Counted from the first letter of the stretch, positions 1 through 9,537 are shown. The stretch: DNA of 64,000 nucleotides from Verrucomicrobiia bacterium (GCA_022072455.1 JAJVHY010000012.1:1-64000); one strand, 5' to 3'. The notes: generated by a model from the sequence alone, not told the origin. Translations and numbers: made by a program.

Positions 1-255
1 CCCTCCGCCTTCTCACATCTGCTACCGGCTTTCCGTGATCTTCCGTGCCTTCGGTGGTTAATCCAGTGGACAGTTGTCAGTTCGCGGTTGCCGGCTTTCG
101 TGTGCATTCGTGCATTCCCGCCGTCGCCTGGCCTTTGGCGGGCAAGCCGTGGTTTCATCCCGTCCCCCCCGCCTCCTCACATCGTCGGCCACACCTCGCG
201 CAGCTCTTCACGCGTTGACGCGACCGCGCCGGCAGTGGTATCACCTCGCTCACGC

Positions 256-1122
256 ATGAGCACTCCGCAACCTGAACTGATTTTCAACCCGAAGTCGCAA
301 CTGGGCGAAGGTGCCATCTGGCATGCCCGGCAACACGTCCTCTATTGGGTGGACATCCTCGGCAAGAAGTTCTGGCAGTCCAACCCCGCCACCGGCCATC
401 ACGAGGATTTTGAAATCGGCCAGTTCGTCGGCACCATCGTCCCGCGGCATCACGGCGGCGTCATGCTCGCGTTGCACCATGGGTTTGCCGTCTACTACCC
501 CCACACCCTCAAACTCACCCTCCTCTGCGACCCCGAAAACAACCAACCGGCTCTGCGCTTCAACGACGGCAAATGCGACCCTGCCGGCCGGTTTTGGGCC
601 GGCACCATGCCCGTCGCCGGCAGCGAACCGCTCGGCAACCTCTACTGCCTCTTCCCGGATCACCGCGTCGAACGCAAACTCACCGGCATCGGCTGTTCCA
701 ACGGAATTGTCTGGAGTCTCGACCATAAGACGATGTACTTCATTGACACCCGCCTCCAACGAGTGGACGCCTTCGACTACGACCTCGCCACCGCTCACAT
801 CGGCAACCGGCGCGTCGCCTTCGCCGTCCCGAAAGAACTCGGCTACCCTGACGGCTCCACTCTCGACGCCGACGGCATGCTCTGGATCGCGCATTGGGGC
901 GGCGCGTGCGTCACCCGCTGGAATCCCGCCACCGGCCAACACCTCGCCACCGTGAAATTCCCGACACCCCAAATCACCTCCTGCGCTTTCGGCGGCCCAA
1001 AACTCGACCAACTCTACGTCACCTCCGCTCGCATCGGTCAAGAAACCGACCCACTCGCCGGCGCCCTCTTCTGTGTTGACGTCGGCGTCAAAGGAATCCC
1101 CGCCAACGAATTCGCCTCATGA
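256..1122 (+). CDS. SMP-30/gluconolactonase/LRE family protein
   Basis: Translation has SMP-30 hallmarks (LGEGAIWHARQHVLYWVDI, FNDGKCDPAGRFWAGTM, SNGIVWS, YPDGSTLDADGMLWIAHWGG). ATG at 256 chosen within ORF 88..1122. Confidence 0.9.
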   Translation: MSTPQPELIFNPKSQLGEGAIWHARQHVLYWVDILGKKFWQSNPATGHHEDFEIGQFVGTIVPRHHGGVMLALHHGFAVYYPHTLKLTLLCDPENNQPALRFNDGKCDPAGRFWAGTMPVAGSEPLGNLYCLFPDHRVERKLTGIGCSNGIVWSLDHKTMYFIDTRLQRVDAFDYDLATAHIGNRRVAFAVPKELGYPDGSTLDADGMLWIAHWGGACVTRWNPATGQHLATVKFPTPQITSCAFGGPKLDQLYVTSARIGQETDPLAGALFCVDVGVKGIPANEFAS

Positions 1123-1742
1123 ACAACAACCCGACACTCATTTGCCGGCCGCTGCGCAACAACGACTGGACCACTGCCGCCGCCATCAGCCTCCAACAAG
1201 CGTGGCTCCCAGCCCCGCAACCCGAACTCCGCCCCACCCGCGTCCGCACCGCCTGGCGCGCCGACGCGTTGCTCGTGCAAGCCGAAATCAGCGACGCCGA
1301 CATTTTCAATCCCCGCACCGATTTCAATTCGATGTTCTATCAAACCGGCGACGTCTTCGAAATCTTCCTGCGCCCGGTCACCCAAGACGCCTATTTTGAA
1401 TTTCACATCGGCCCGGCCAACCAAAAACTCCAACTCCGCTTCCCACATGCCGGCCTCCTCGGCACCTGCCCGGTGGAAAACCTTCTCATCCACACCCCGG
1501 TCATCACCAGCCAGGTCGAAGTCTTGCCGGCGCAACAGATCTGGAAAGTGGCCGTGGAAATTCCGTTCGCCGTTGTTCAAGAAACCGGCCCCGTCGGCCC
1601 CGGCACCGAATGGCTATTCTCCTTCAGCCGGTACGACTACACGCGCGGGGCCGCCCAGCCCGTCCTCTCCTCCAGTTCGCCGCACAAAGAGCTCAACTAT
1701 CACCGGCAACAAGAGTGGGGCACCCTGATCTTCGCGCCCTAA
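1119..1742 (+). CDS. Carbohydrate-binding family 9-like (DOMON-type) domain protein
   Basis: ATGA overlap with upstream gene; pattern WRADALLVQAEISDADIFNP..GDVFEIFLRP..YFEFHIGP typical of CBM9-like domains. Confidence 0.65.
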   Translation: MNNNPTLICRPLRNNDWTTAAAISLQQAWLPAPQPELRPTRVRTAWRADALLVQAEISDADIFNPRTDFNSMFYQTGDVFEIFLRPVTQDAYFEFHIGPANQKLQLRFPHAGLLGTCPVENLLIHTPVITSQVEVLPAQQIWKVAVEIPFAVVQETGPVGPGTEWLFSFSRYDYTRGAAQPVLSSSSPHKELNYHRQQEWGTLIFAP

Positions 1743-1749
1743 TCCCGGC

Positions 1750-2649
1750 TTGCAAATGCGCACCTCCCCGGTATCCTCCGCCGCACCGATGTTTAATCTC
1801 GACCACTACCTCGACCGCACCGGCCAGCGCATCAACACCGCGCTCGACAAACTGCTTCCCCCCGAAACCGCCGCGCCGCCCACGATCCACAAGGCGATGC
1901 GCTACTCCATCTTTGCCGGTGGCAAACGCATCCGCCCCGTCCTCACCCTCGCCGCCTGCGAAGCCGTTCACGGTCGGACAGCCGCCGCCATGCCGCTGGC
2001 CTGCGCCGTCGAATGCATCCACACCTACTCCCTCATCCACGACGACTTGCCCTGCATGGATGACGACGATCTTCGCCGCGGCCGGCCCACCAACCACAAA
2101 GTTTTCGGCGAAGGCATCGCCGTCCTCGCTGGTGACGCCCTGCTCACCCACGCGTTCACCTTGGCCGCCACCAAAGCCGAATACGTCAAAGAACTCGCCT
2201 TCGCCGCCGGCAGTCTGCGCCTCATTGCCGGCCAGGTTCAGGACCTCGAAAACGAAAGCCGCCCCGCCACCCTCGCGGAAGTCAAAACCACTCATCTCAA
2301 CAAAACCGCCGCGCTCATCACCACCTCCATCCGGCTGGGCGCCATGGCCGGCAACGCCTCACATGCCCAACTCAAACGCCTCACCCGCTACGGCCAGAAC
2401 CTCGGCCTGGCGTTTCAAGTGATTGACGATGTCCTCGACGCCACAAGCACCAAAGAGATCATGGGCAAAAGCGTCCGCGCCGACCAGCGCAACGAAAAAT
2501 CCACCTACACCAAACTCCTCGGCGTCGAAAAATCGCGCGCCTACGCCGCCGAGTTGATTGCCGACGCGCAGAAACAATTACGGGGCTTCGACAATAAAGC
2601 CGACCCGCTCCGCGCCATCGCCGATTTCTTCCTCACCCGGAAACACTGA
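1750..2649 (+). CDS. ispA: Polyprenyl (farnesyl/geranylgeranyl) diphosphate synthase
   Basis: DDxxD motifs LIHDDLPCMDDDDLRRGRPTNHKVFGE and FQVIDDVLDAT; GGKRIRPVLTLAACE. Confidence 0.92.
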   Translation: MQMRTSPVSSAAPMFNLDHYLDRTGQRINTALDKLLPPETAAPPTIHKAMRYSIFAGGKRIRPVLTLAACEAVHGRTAAAMPLACAVECIHTYSLIHDDLPCMDDDDLRRGRPTNHKVFGEGIAVLAGDALLTHAFTLAATKAEYVKELAFAAGSLRLIAGQVQDLENESRPATLAEVKTTHLNKTAALITTSIRLGAMAGNASHAQLKRLTRYGQNLGLAFQVIDDVLDATSTKEIMGKSVRADQRNEKSTYTKLLGVEKSRAYAAELIADAQKQLRGFDNKADPLRAIADFFLTRKH

Positions 2650-3629
2650 TGATCCGTGCGGTCATCGCGTGGCTTTGCCTCGCCGCGACGGCCAGTGCGG
2701 CCGATGTCCGACTCCTCGTCCCGCTCTACTCGTATCCTAGTTGGTACAACCCGGCCACCTACCTCTGGGACGACGTCGCCCAAGCCGCCCGGCAAGTCCC
2801 TGTCACCGCCATCATCAACCCCAACAACGGCCCCAACGGCGGCCCGCCCAACAGCGATTACGTGGCCGGCCTCGCCGAACTCCGCACCAACGGCGTCACC
2901 ATCCTCGGCTACGTCTACACCTCGTACGGCGGTCGCGACACCAACCTCGTCAAGGCCGACATTGACCTCTACGACCAGCACTACAACATTGACGGCATCT
3001 TCCTCGACGAAGTCGCCGCCGGCACCGACAAACTCACCTACTACGGCCAACTCTACGACTACATCAAATCCCGCCCCCATCTCCGGCACGTCGTCACCAA
3101 CCCCGGCACTCACATGGACGAAGCGTACCTCTCCCGCCCAGCCACCGACACGAGCGTCATCTTTGAAAACGATACCGGCTGGAACACCTATGTTCCCTCG
3201 GCCTACGTGAGCGCCTATGATTCCCGGCGGTTTGCGATGCTGGTCTACAGCGTCGGCACCGCGGGCGCGATGCGCAGCAATATCGCCCGCGCCGTCCACC
3301 GCAACCTCGCCTACGTCTACGTCACCAACGATGGCGGTGCGAATCCCTGGGACAGCTTGCCGGCGTATTGGCCGGAAGAAATTGCCTACGTTCGCTCCCT
3401 GCGCGAACTCCGGATTACCGGCGTGGAACTCAGCGGCGCGGATGCGGTCGTGCGCTTCACCAGCCTGTCCAATCACACCTTCCGGGTTGCCGCGACCACG
3501 AACCTGACCGGCGGCAGTTGGCTCACTCTGACCAATGCCCTCGCCGGGACCGGCTCAATCATGGAAATCGTTGATCCCGGCGGAGCCCTTCCGCCCAGGC
3601 GATTCTACCGGGTCGAATTGCTGCCTTGA
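2649..3629 (+). CDS. Spherulation-specific family 4-like secreted protein with C-terminal 'RFYRV' domain
   Basis: Signal peptide MIRAVIAWLCLAATASAA; LLVPLYSYPS, AIINPNNGPNGGPNSDY, GIFLDEV motifs; C-term RRFYRVELLP. Confidence 0.75.
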   Translation: MIRAVIAWLCLAATASAADVRLLVPLYSYPSWYNPATYLWDDVAQAARQVPVTAIINPNNGPNGGPPNSDYVAGLAELRTNGVTILGYVYTSYGGRDTNLVKADIDLYDQHYNIDGIFLDEVAAGTDKLTYYGQLYDYIKSRPHLRHVVTNPGTHMDEAYLSRPATDTSVIFENDTGWNTYVPSAYVSAYDSRRFAMLVYSVGTAGAMRSNIARAVHRNLAYVYVTNDGGANPWDSLPAYWPEEIAYVRSLRELRITGVELSGADAVVRFTSLSNHTFRVAATTNLTGGSWLTLTNALAGTGSIMEIVDPGGALPPRRFYRVELLP

Positions 3630-4516
3630 ACGACGGCGTTGGTTTCACCGTCGGCCCGTTCGATGACCGCCGCCAGATCATAGCCGGCCATCAACTGTTG
3701 CAACATCTCCGCCCGCGCTTTCGACCCGGACCAAACCACCGCGCGCCCCAAGTTGACCACTGACTGCTCCAACTCCACCGCCCGTTCCGGCCGGTAACGC
3801 AAGATCGCCTGCAACTGATTGGCGACCTGACCGGGTTTATACTTCGCGTGATTCTCCAAGATCAGGTACCACTTCTCCTTCGGCTGCACTGGTTCTGGCG
3901 GCGCATTCAGGAAATCATCGGGATCAACTTCCTTCGGCGCCAGCTTCACCGGCAACGCCAGAGCGGCATTTGTCGGCGCCGGTGCCGGTGGTGGCTCAAC
4001 CGGTACCGGCACCCCCGGCGCTCGAATCGCCGGTAACGGCAGGCTGGCGGCCATCGGTTGCGGACCGGTCCCGCGATTCAACGTCAGCGCCAGCAGCCCC
4101 AACGCAATCCCGCCCAACGTGATCGCCGCCACCGTCGGCACCGAAACTAATTTGAGCCGGGACGGCGCCCGTTTCGGCGCGCCTTTCGGAATCGGCTCGA
4201 TCAACCGGATCCGCGTGACCTTGAAAATACGGATCCCGCCCAGCGTGTGATCGAACGCGCGCATGGAATAGCCATCAAGTTCCTCCGGCGTGACAACGCG
4301 GCGGATGAATTTTTTCTCGCTCTTCGACCAGTAGATCATCCCCACATCCACGCCGGCATGAATGGCATCCAGGATGACCTGCGCGCGCTCCGTGTAGGAA
4401 TACTTCTTGGAGCTATGCCGCCGGCGCCACCACACCAAGGCCGCCAAGGCAAATAACACCCAGACCGCCAGCAATCCGATTCGAATGTACTGTTCCACTA
4501 CTGAATTTTCTCCCAA
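3605..4516 (-). CDS. Hypothetical membrane protein (two predicted TM segments)
   Basis: Long ORF; N-terminal TM IGLLAVWVLFALAALVWW; second hydrophobic segment VAAITLGGIALGLLALTL; overlaps the 3' end of lpxB. Confidence 0.6.
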   Translation of the reverse strand: MGENSVVEQYIRIGLLAVWVLFALAALVWWRRRHSSKKYSYTERAQVILDAIHAGVDVGMIYWSKSEKKFIRRVVTPEELDGYSMRAFDHTLGGIRIFKVTRIRLIEPIPKGAPKRAPSRLKLVSVPTVAAITLGGIALGLLALTLNRGTGPQPMAASLPLPAIRAPGVPVPVEPPPAPAPTNAALALPVKLAPKEVDPDDFLNAPPEPVQPKEKWYLILENHAKYKPGQVANQLQAILRYRPERAVELEQSVVNLGRAVVWSGSKARAEMLQQLMAGYDLAAVIERADGETNAVVQGSNSTR

Positions 4517-5571
4517 ATCAACTCTGCCGCCCGCGCACTCGCGCCCGGCCCACCCAGACTGTTGACGACCCCGGCCAAAGCACCCTGCATCGCCGCGCGC
4601 GCCCCGGCATCCTGCAATAACTCACCGGCCAATTTCGCCACTGACTCCGGCCGCGCCGCGTGTTGAATCAACTCCGGCACGATGCTGCGCCCGGCAATCA
4701 CATTCGGCATGGCCAGCCATTTCACCTGAATCAGCAGCCGCCCGATTAGATAAGTCAGCCAATTCACCTTGTAAACGACAATCATCGGACACCCGGCGAA
4801 CGCGCACTCCATCGTCGCGGTGCCGCTCGCGGTAATCGCCAAAGACGCGCGCTGCATCCACTCGCGCGCCGTGCCGACTTCGACTTCGACGCGCGGATGC
4901 CGCATCATCTGCGCCATCGGCTCGTTCACCGCCGCCGCGACGAACTTGACCTCCCCCGGTAAGAGATCGACCACCCGACTCATGACCGGCCACAACTTCG
5001 CCACCTCTCGCTCCCGGCTGCCCGGCAGGAGCAAAATGGTCTGCGCCTGCCGTTCGCCCGCTGCCGGCGGTTGTTCCGCGAGTGGATGCCCGACAAACGC
5101 CACCGGCAACCTTGGCGCACGAGTCGCATACCACGCCTTTTCAAAAGGAAAAATCGTCAACAGCAGATCCACGTCACGTTCCATCTGCTCGGCGCGGCTC
5201 GCATGCCACGCCCACAACTGCGGCGAAATGTAATAGATGACTTTCGTCTGCGGATACCGGCGTTTCACGGCCTTGGCAAACCGGAGATTGAATCCCGGGA
5301 AATCCACCAGCACCACTGCGCTCGGCTGGCGCTTTCCCACTTCTCCAAGTAACTGCTCAAAGAAACCCTTGAACTTCCCGTAATTCTTCAGCACCTCGAT
5401 GAAACCGACGACCGCATGTTCGGTCAGATCAAACAGCAGTTCCATCCCGGCCGCCTCCATCTTCGGTCCGCCGACACCGAACACCGGGACACGTCCACCC
5501 AGCGCGCGAATCACCGCTGCCGCATGGCTGTCGCCGGACGCCTCGCCGGCAATGAACATCACTGGGTTCAT
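4498..5571 (-). CDS. lpxB: Lipid-A-disaccharide synthase
   Basis: FIAGEASGDSHAAAVIRAL, VDFPGFNLRFAK, YYISPQLWAWHASRAEQM, LLPGSREREVAKLWPVM. ATG at 5571 forms an ATGA overlap with the upstream toxin ORF. Confidence 0.95.
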   Translation of the reverse strand: MNPVMFIAGEASGDSHAAAVIRALGGRVPVFGVGGPKMEAAGMELLFDLTEHAVVGFIEVLKNYGKFKGFFEQLLGEVGKRQPSAVVLVDFPGFNLRFAKAVKRRYPQTKVIYYISPQLWAWHASRAEQMERDVDLLLTIFPFEKAWYATRAPRLPVAFVGHPLAEQPPAAGERQAQTILLLPGSREREVAKLWPVMSRVVDLLPGEVKFVAAAVNEPMAQMMRHPRVEVEVGTAREWMQRASLAITASGTATMECAFAGCPMIVVYKVNWLTYLIGRLLIQVKWLAMPNVIAGRSIVPELIQHAARPESVAKLAGELLQDAGARAAMQGALAGVVNSLGGPGASARAAELIWEKIQ

Positions 5572-5858
5572 CGTTCTGTCCAATATTCTGGTCGCCGGCG
5601 CAAATGCGCTACGGCGAGCACAACCACTTCCGTGGGTTCGACCCGGTAAAACACCGCAAAGGGAAACCGATGCACCAGCCGCCGACGTACTTCGTTGCGA
5701 ATCACCGGCCAGCGTTCGGGTTTAGTGGCGATATCTTTGAAGGCCGTCTCCAATTTCCCCAAAAACTCCGCACCGAGATTGCGGGTTTGGGTCTCGTAAT
5801 ATTGCGCCGCCTCCAGCATCTCGGTCTCGGCCGGCCGGAGCAGCCGGAGGCGTTTCAC
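5568..5858 (-). CDS. RelE/ParE-type toxin
   Basis: EAAQYYETQTRNLGAEFLGKLETAFKDIATKPERWPVIRNEVRRRLVHRFPFAVFYRVEPTEVVVLAVAHLRRRPEYW. GTG start at 5858 overlaps antitoxin stop (GTGA). Confidence 0.85.
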   Translation of the reverse strand: MKRLRLLRPAETEMLEAAQYYETQTRNLGAEFLGKLETAFKDIATKPERWPVIRNEVRRRLVHRFPFAVFYRVEPTEVVVLAVAHLRRRPEYWTER

Positions 5859-6085
5859 TTCAGCCGCGCTCGCGCGTCGCGCAGCGCTTCCGTAGCGGAC
5901 CGCGCGGAAAGCTTGCCGGCTTTGTAGGCCGTATACCGGCGTTCGGCTTCGGCCACCCACAATTTCTCGCTCTCAACTTCGTCAGTCTCATCCAAGCTGG
6001 AGAGTAATCGCTCCGCCAACTCCGCGCGTTCACTCACCGGCAGGGTCAGGGCCGCTTGTTCCAGTTCTTTTAATCGGGGTGACAT
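5855..6085 (-). CDS. Addiction-module antitoxin (putative addiction module component family)
   Basis: MSPRLKELEQAALTLPVSERAELAERLLSSLDE...VESEKLWVAEAERRYTAYKAGKLSARSATEALRDARARLK; directly upstream of ParE-like toxin. Confidence 0.85.
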   Translation of the reverse strand: MSPRLKELEQAALTLPVSERAELAERLLSSLDETDEVESEKLWVAEAERRYTAYKAGKLSARSATEALRDARARLK

Positions 6086-6164
6086 TATTGGCCTCGTTTG
6101 AGTTACAGCCTATCGTTTTTGCGGGCGGCAATCAAGTTTGACCGGACGCTGCGCTGGTAGGTCA

Positions 6165-7190
6165 TCATCTCGTCCCAACACGCTCCGTAATTTCCATTGC
6201 CACTTCCAGCGCTTGTTTGGCGGCTTCGCCGGTCACCAGCGGTTGCCGGCGGAGGCGGACGGATTCGATGAAGTGTTGGAGTTCGAGTTTAAGCGGTTCG
6301 TCGCGTTCAATGGGTACCGGCTCGCGCACGATTTTCTTGCCGGCAAATTCGCTGACTATTGTCGCGTGTTTACCGGCGAGCAGTTTCTTCAGCAATCCCG
6401 ATTCCTGTGCATTGTCCTCGGCCACCCGGTATACCTCGCCTTCCTGTTTCATGTAATCGAGCGAGATATACGCCGCACCAATGTCCGTGCGGCCAAAGAG
6501 CCGAATCTTCCGCATCTTTTCCGGCGAAACCCGGCTGGCGGTGATGTTGGCGACGCAACCGTTGGCGAATTTGAGCCGCGCATTGGCAATGTCTTCGGTC
6601 GTGCTCAAGACCGGGATGCCAATCGCGTCAATCTTTTCCAAGGGCGATTTGACGAGGGAGAGCACGACGTCCAAGTCGTGAATCATCAAGTCAAGCACGA
6701 CGCCGATGTCCGTGGAGCGACCGGGGTATGGAGAGAGCCGGTGAACTTCGAGGAACCGCGCTTCGGCAACGACTTCGTTGAGGTACCGGAGCACGGGGTT
6801 GAAGCGTTCAACGTGGCCGACTTGCAGGAGACAATTATTCTGCCGCGCCAACGCAACGAGCTTCTCGGCGTCACTGACGTTATTCGTGATCGGTTTTTCG
6901 ACGAGGACGTGTTTGCCGCGTTCCAGAAAAACGCGCGCGACATTGAAATGCGTATCCGTCGGCGTCGCGATACTGACCGCGTCCACGAAATTCGCGAGTT
7001 CCTCCGCCGACTCGAACGTGCCGCCGCCGTATTTTTCGGTCAGCGCCCGCCCCCGCAGCCGGTCGGTATCGCAAAGTCCGATGAACTCGCATTGCCCATT
7101 TGACCGTTTGGCGATCTCCGAATATAGGCGCGCGTGATGGGTGCCGAGATGACCAACACCAACCACTCCGACTTTGATGATGGGGTTCAT
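6165..7190 (-). CDS. Gfo/Idh/MocA family oxidoreductase
   Basis: VGVVGVGHLGTHHARLYSEI Rossmann motif; VLVEKPITNNVSDAEKLVALA; ATGA overlap with lpxI. Confidence 0.92.
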   Translation of the reverse strand: MNPIIKVGVVGVGHLGTHHARLYSEIAKRSNGQCEFIGLCDTDRLRGRALTEKYGGGTFESAEELANFVDAVSIATPTDTHFNVARVFLERGKHVLVEKPITNNVSDAEKLVALARQNNCLLQVGHVERFNPVLRYLNEVVAEARFLEVHRLSPYPGRSTDIGVVLDLMIHDLDVVLSLVKSPLEKIDAIGIPVLSTTEDIANARLKFANGCVANITASRVSPEKMRKIRLFGRTDIGAAYISLDYMKQEGEVYRVAEDNAQESGLLKKLLAGKHATIVSEFAGKKIVREPVPIERDEPLKLELQHFIESVRLRRQPLVTGEAAKQALEVAMEITERVGTR

Positions 7191-8002
7191 GAATCGGCAA
7201 CCCCCACAATCACCAGATCTTGCCGGCGGGCGGTTTCCAGAATTTTTTCTTTGTCGAGCAGGAGACTGCTGCCGGCTTCGATGGCGAGCACGGCAATTTT
7301 GCCGGCGGCGCAGGACTCCAGCGTTTTCAAGCCGATGCAGGGGATGTCGAACCGAAAATCTTGCTTGGGTTTGCTGACTTTGACAACAACGGCCCCACCC
7401 TTTTCGCCGGCCAACTCACCGCCGCGGCGGATGCACGCGTCGGTCCCCTCGAAGCCTTCGACGGCCAACACGGTACCGCGTTTGACGACAACGGTCTGGC
7501 CGATATCGAGCGCGGCGATGGCTTTGGCGATCTGGAGGCCGAAGGTGATGTCGTCCTGCTGGTCGGAGTTTGGTTTCTGGCGCGTCAAGTTGCCGGTTTG
7601 CGGGATGGAGTCGCCGAGGAACGGCCGGGGGTCGAGCAATTCGACGCCGTCTTTGCCCAACTCGTCGGCAATCGCCCCAAAAATCGTCTCGGCATTGCGT
7701 TTCTTCAAGCGCGCGGCCACGGCGATCATCCGCAGATCGAGGCTGAGGTTTTTGAACAGTGTTGCCGGCGTGATTCCACCGGCCATGATGGCCCGCTGGA
7801 TGCCGCGCTTGGTGAAGGCCTGGCTCAATTTATTGAGTTGCCCGACGCGGACCCACTCGAATTCGTCCACGAGTGATTCGATACCGGGTTGTGTCTCACC
7901 TTCAAACGCCGCCGCCACGACGCGCAACCCTTGTTGCCGGGCACAGCGCGCGAGTAGCAAGGGGAACTCGCCGTTACCGGCAATGATACCGAGGGCGTTC
8001 AT
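7187..8002 (-). CDS. lpxI: LpxI-family UDP-2,3-diacylglucosamine pyrophosphatase
   Basis: LGIIAGNGEFPLLLARCARQQGLRVVAAAFEGE, GGITPATLFKN, GTVLAVEGFEGTDACIRRGG typical of LpxI. Confidence 0.9.
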   Translation of the reverse strand: MNALGIIAGNGEFPLLLARCARQQGLRVVAAAFEGETQPGIESLVDEFEWVRVGQLNKLSQAFTKRGIQRAIMAGGITPATLFKNLSLDLRMIAVAARLKKRNAETIFGAIADELGKDGVELLDPRPFLGDSIPQTGNLTRQKPNSDQQDDITFGLQIAKAIAALDIGQTVVVKRGTVLAVEGFEGTDACIRRGGELAGEKGGAVVVKVSKPKQDFRFDIPCIGLKTLESCAAGKIAVLAIEAGSSLLLDKEKILETARRQDLVIVGVADS

Positions 8003-8046
8003 GGGGTGATTGTCACGACCGGCGGGGGGCTTGGCAAGATTTTACC

Positions 8047-9537
8047 TCAGGCTGGGGCCAGCGGTTGCGCGCGCCGCAACCACGTCCGGGACTGCAGCAG
8101 CGACATCCAGCCGACGTAGAGGAAACCCGCTTGAAACAGCACCAGAAACACAGCCGACAGCCATTGGTCGCGGTCCAAGGCTTGGTACATTATGTAGGAA
8201 TAATAACCACCCAGCGCAAGTTCCAGAAGCGGAATCACCCCGCGCAACGACCGGTAATGCGTCGCGCCCCGCTGGCGCAGTCCAGCCTTCGGTGTGCGGA
8301 TGAAATCGGATTGATGATTCACCAGCGCTTCGAGAACCGCCCGCGCATTGTTGAGCGAAATGCCGATCCCAATCGCCATCATGACCGGCAACGCAAGCAG
8401 TCGTTTCCACCACGCCGTGTACAACTCAATCTGGGCGCATAAGTAAAATGCCGTGACAGACAGCGACGCCGCGAGAAACAACGGCAAATCCACCAGCAGC
8501 ACCTTCGTCCACTCGTTGCCACCGGTGACTTGATGCGCACTGGCATAGGCCGGTGCGCGCAGCACCAGACACAAAACGAACAGGAGCAAGTGCCCCAGAC
8601 TGCTGGTGAGATGCATCGTGCCTTCCAACTTGATCTTCAACGGCAGGTGCGCGCGCCACAGTTGCGGCAGCATCTTTTTCATCGTCTGCGCCGAGCCTTT
8701 GGCCCAGCGATGCTGTTGGGTTTTGAACGCATTCATCTCCACCGGCAACTCCGCCGGGGTGACGACGTCCGAGAGGAACAAAAATTTCCAGCCCTTGATC
8801 TGCGCCCGGTAACTCAGGTCGAGATCCTCGGCCAGCGTGTCGTGTTCCCAACCACCGGCACTCTCGATGCACGACCGCCGCCAGATCCCGGCAGTTCCAT
8901 TGAAGTTGAAAAACCGCCCCGAGCGTGACCGGGCGGTTTGCTCGATCAGAAAATGAGCGTCGAGCAGCATGGACTGCACGCGCGTCAACAATGAGTACTG
9001 CGCGTTGAGGTGCCCCCAGCGGGTTTGGAGCATGCCAACTTTCGGATCGGTGAAGTAGTGAATCGTTTGGTGGAGCAATTCCGGCTGCGGGACAAAATCA
9101 GCGTCGAAAATCGCAATGAACTCACCCGTCGCGGACCGGAGCCCATTTTCCAACGCGCCGGCTTTGAACCCGTGCCGGTTCAGGCGGTGGATGTGGGTGA
9201 CGTCGAACCCTTGCGCCCGCAACTCGCTCACCTTGCGCGCCGCGATCTCCCGCGTCTCGTCCGTCGAATCGTCCAGCACTTGGATTTCGAGTTTTTCCCG
9301 CGGATAATCCAGTGTCGTGACCGCCGTCAACAACCGCTCGGTGACATACATCTCGTTGTAGATCGGCAACTGCACCGTGATCTTCGGCAGTTCCTTGAAA
9401 TGTCCGGCCGGCACGATCTTCTGCTTCCGGTACTTGTAATAGAGATACAACATCACATACCGGTGCAGGCCGTAAAGCGAGAGCCCCGCCAGCACTGCGA
9501 AATACACAGTAATTCCAACTAGCTGAATTTTTTCCAT
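8047..9537 (-). CDS. Processive family 2 glycosyltransferase (cellulose synthase-like)
   Basis: VQLPIYNEMYVTERLL, VLDDSTDETRE, FDADFVPQPELL, TLAEDLDLSYRAQ, QQHRWAKGS (QxxRW); multiple TM. Start at MEKIQ.. (9537) within ORF to 9711. Confidence 0.88.
   Translation of the reverse strand: MEKIQLVGITVYFAVLAGLSLYGLHRYVMLYLYYKYRKQKIVPAGHFKELPKITVQLPIYNEMYVTERLLTAVTTLDYPREKLEIQVLDDSTDETREIAARKVSELRAQGFDVTHIHRLNRHGFKAGALENGLRSATGEFIAIFDADFVPQPELLHQTIHYFTDPKVGMLQTRWGHLNAQYSLLTRVQSMLLDAHFLIEQTARSRSGRFFNFNGTAGIWRRSCIESAGGWEHDTLAEDLDLSYRAQIKGWKFLFLSDVVTPAELPVEMNAFKTQQHRWAKGSAQTMKKMLPQLWRAHLPLKIKLEGTMHLTSSLGHLLLFVLCLVLRAPAYASAHQVTGGNEWTKVLLVDLPLFLAASLSVTAFYLCAQIELYTAWWKRLLALPVMMAIGIGISLNNARAVLEALVNHQSDFIRTPKAGLRQRGATHYRSLRGVIPLLELALGGYYSYIMYQALDRDQWLSAVFLVLFQAGFLYVGWMSLLQSRTWLRRAQPLAPA

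Noticed and set aside
2541-3476. 311-aa minus-strand ORF
   Set aside because: Antisense to the polyprenyl synthetase end and the spherulin-4-like gene; Gly/Val/Asp/Glu-biased shadow composition, no motif.
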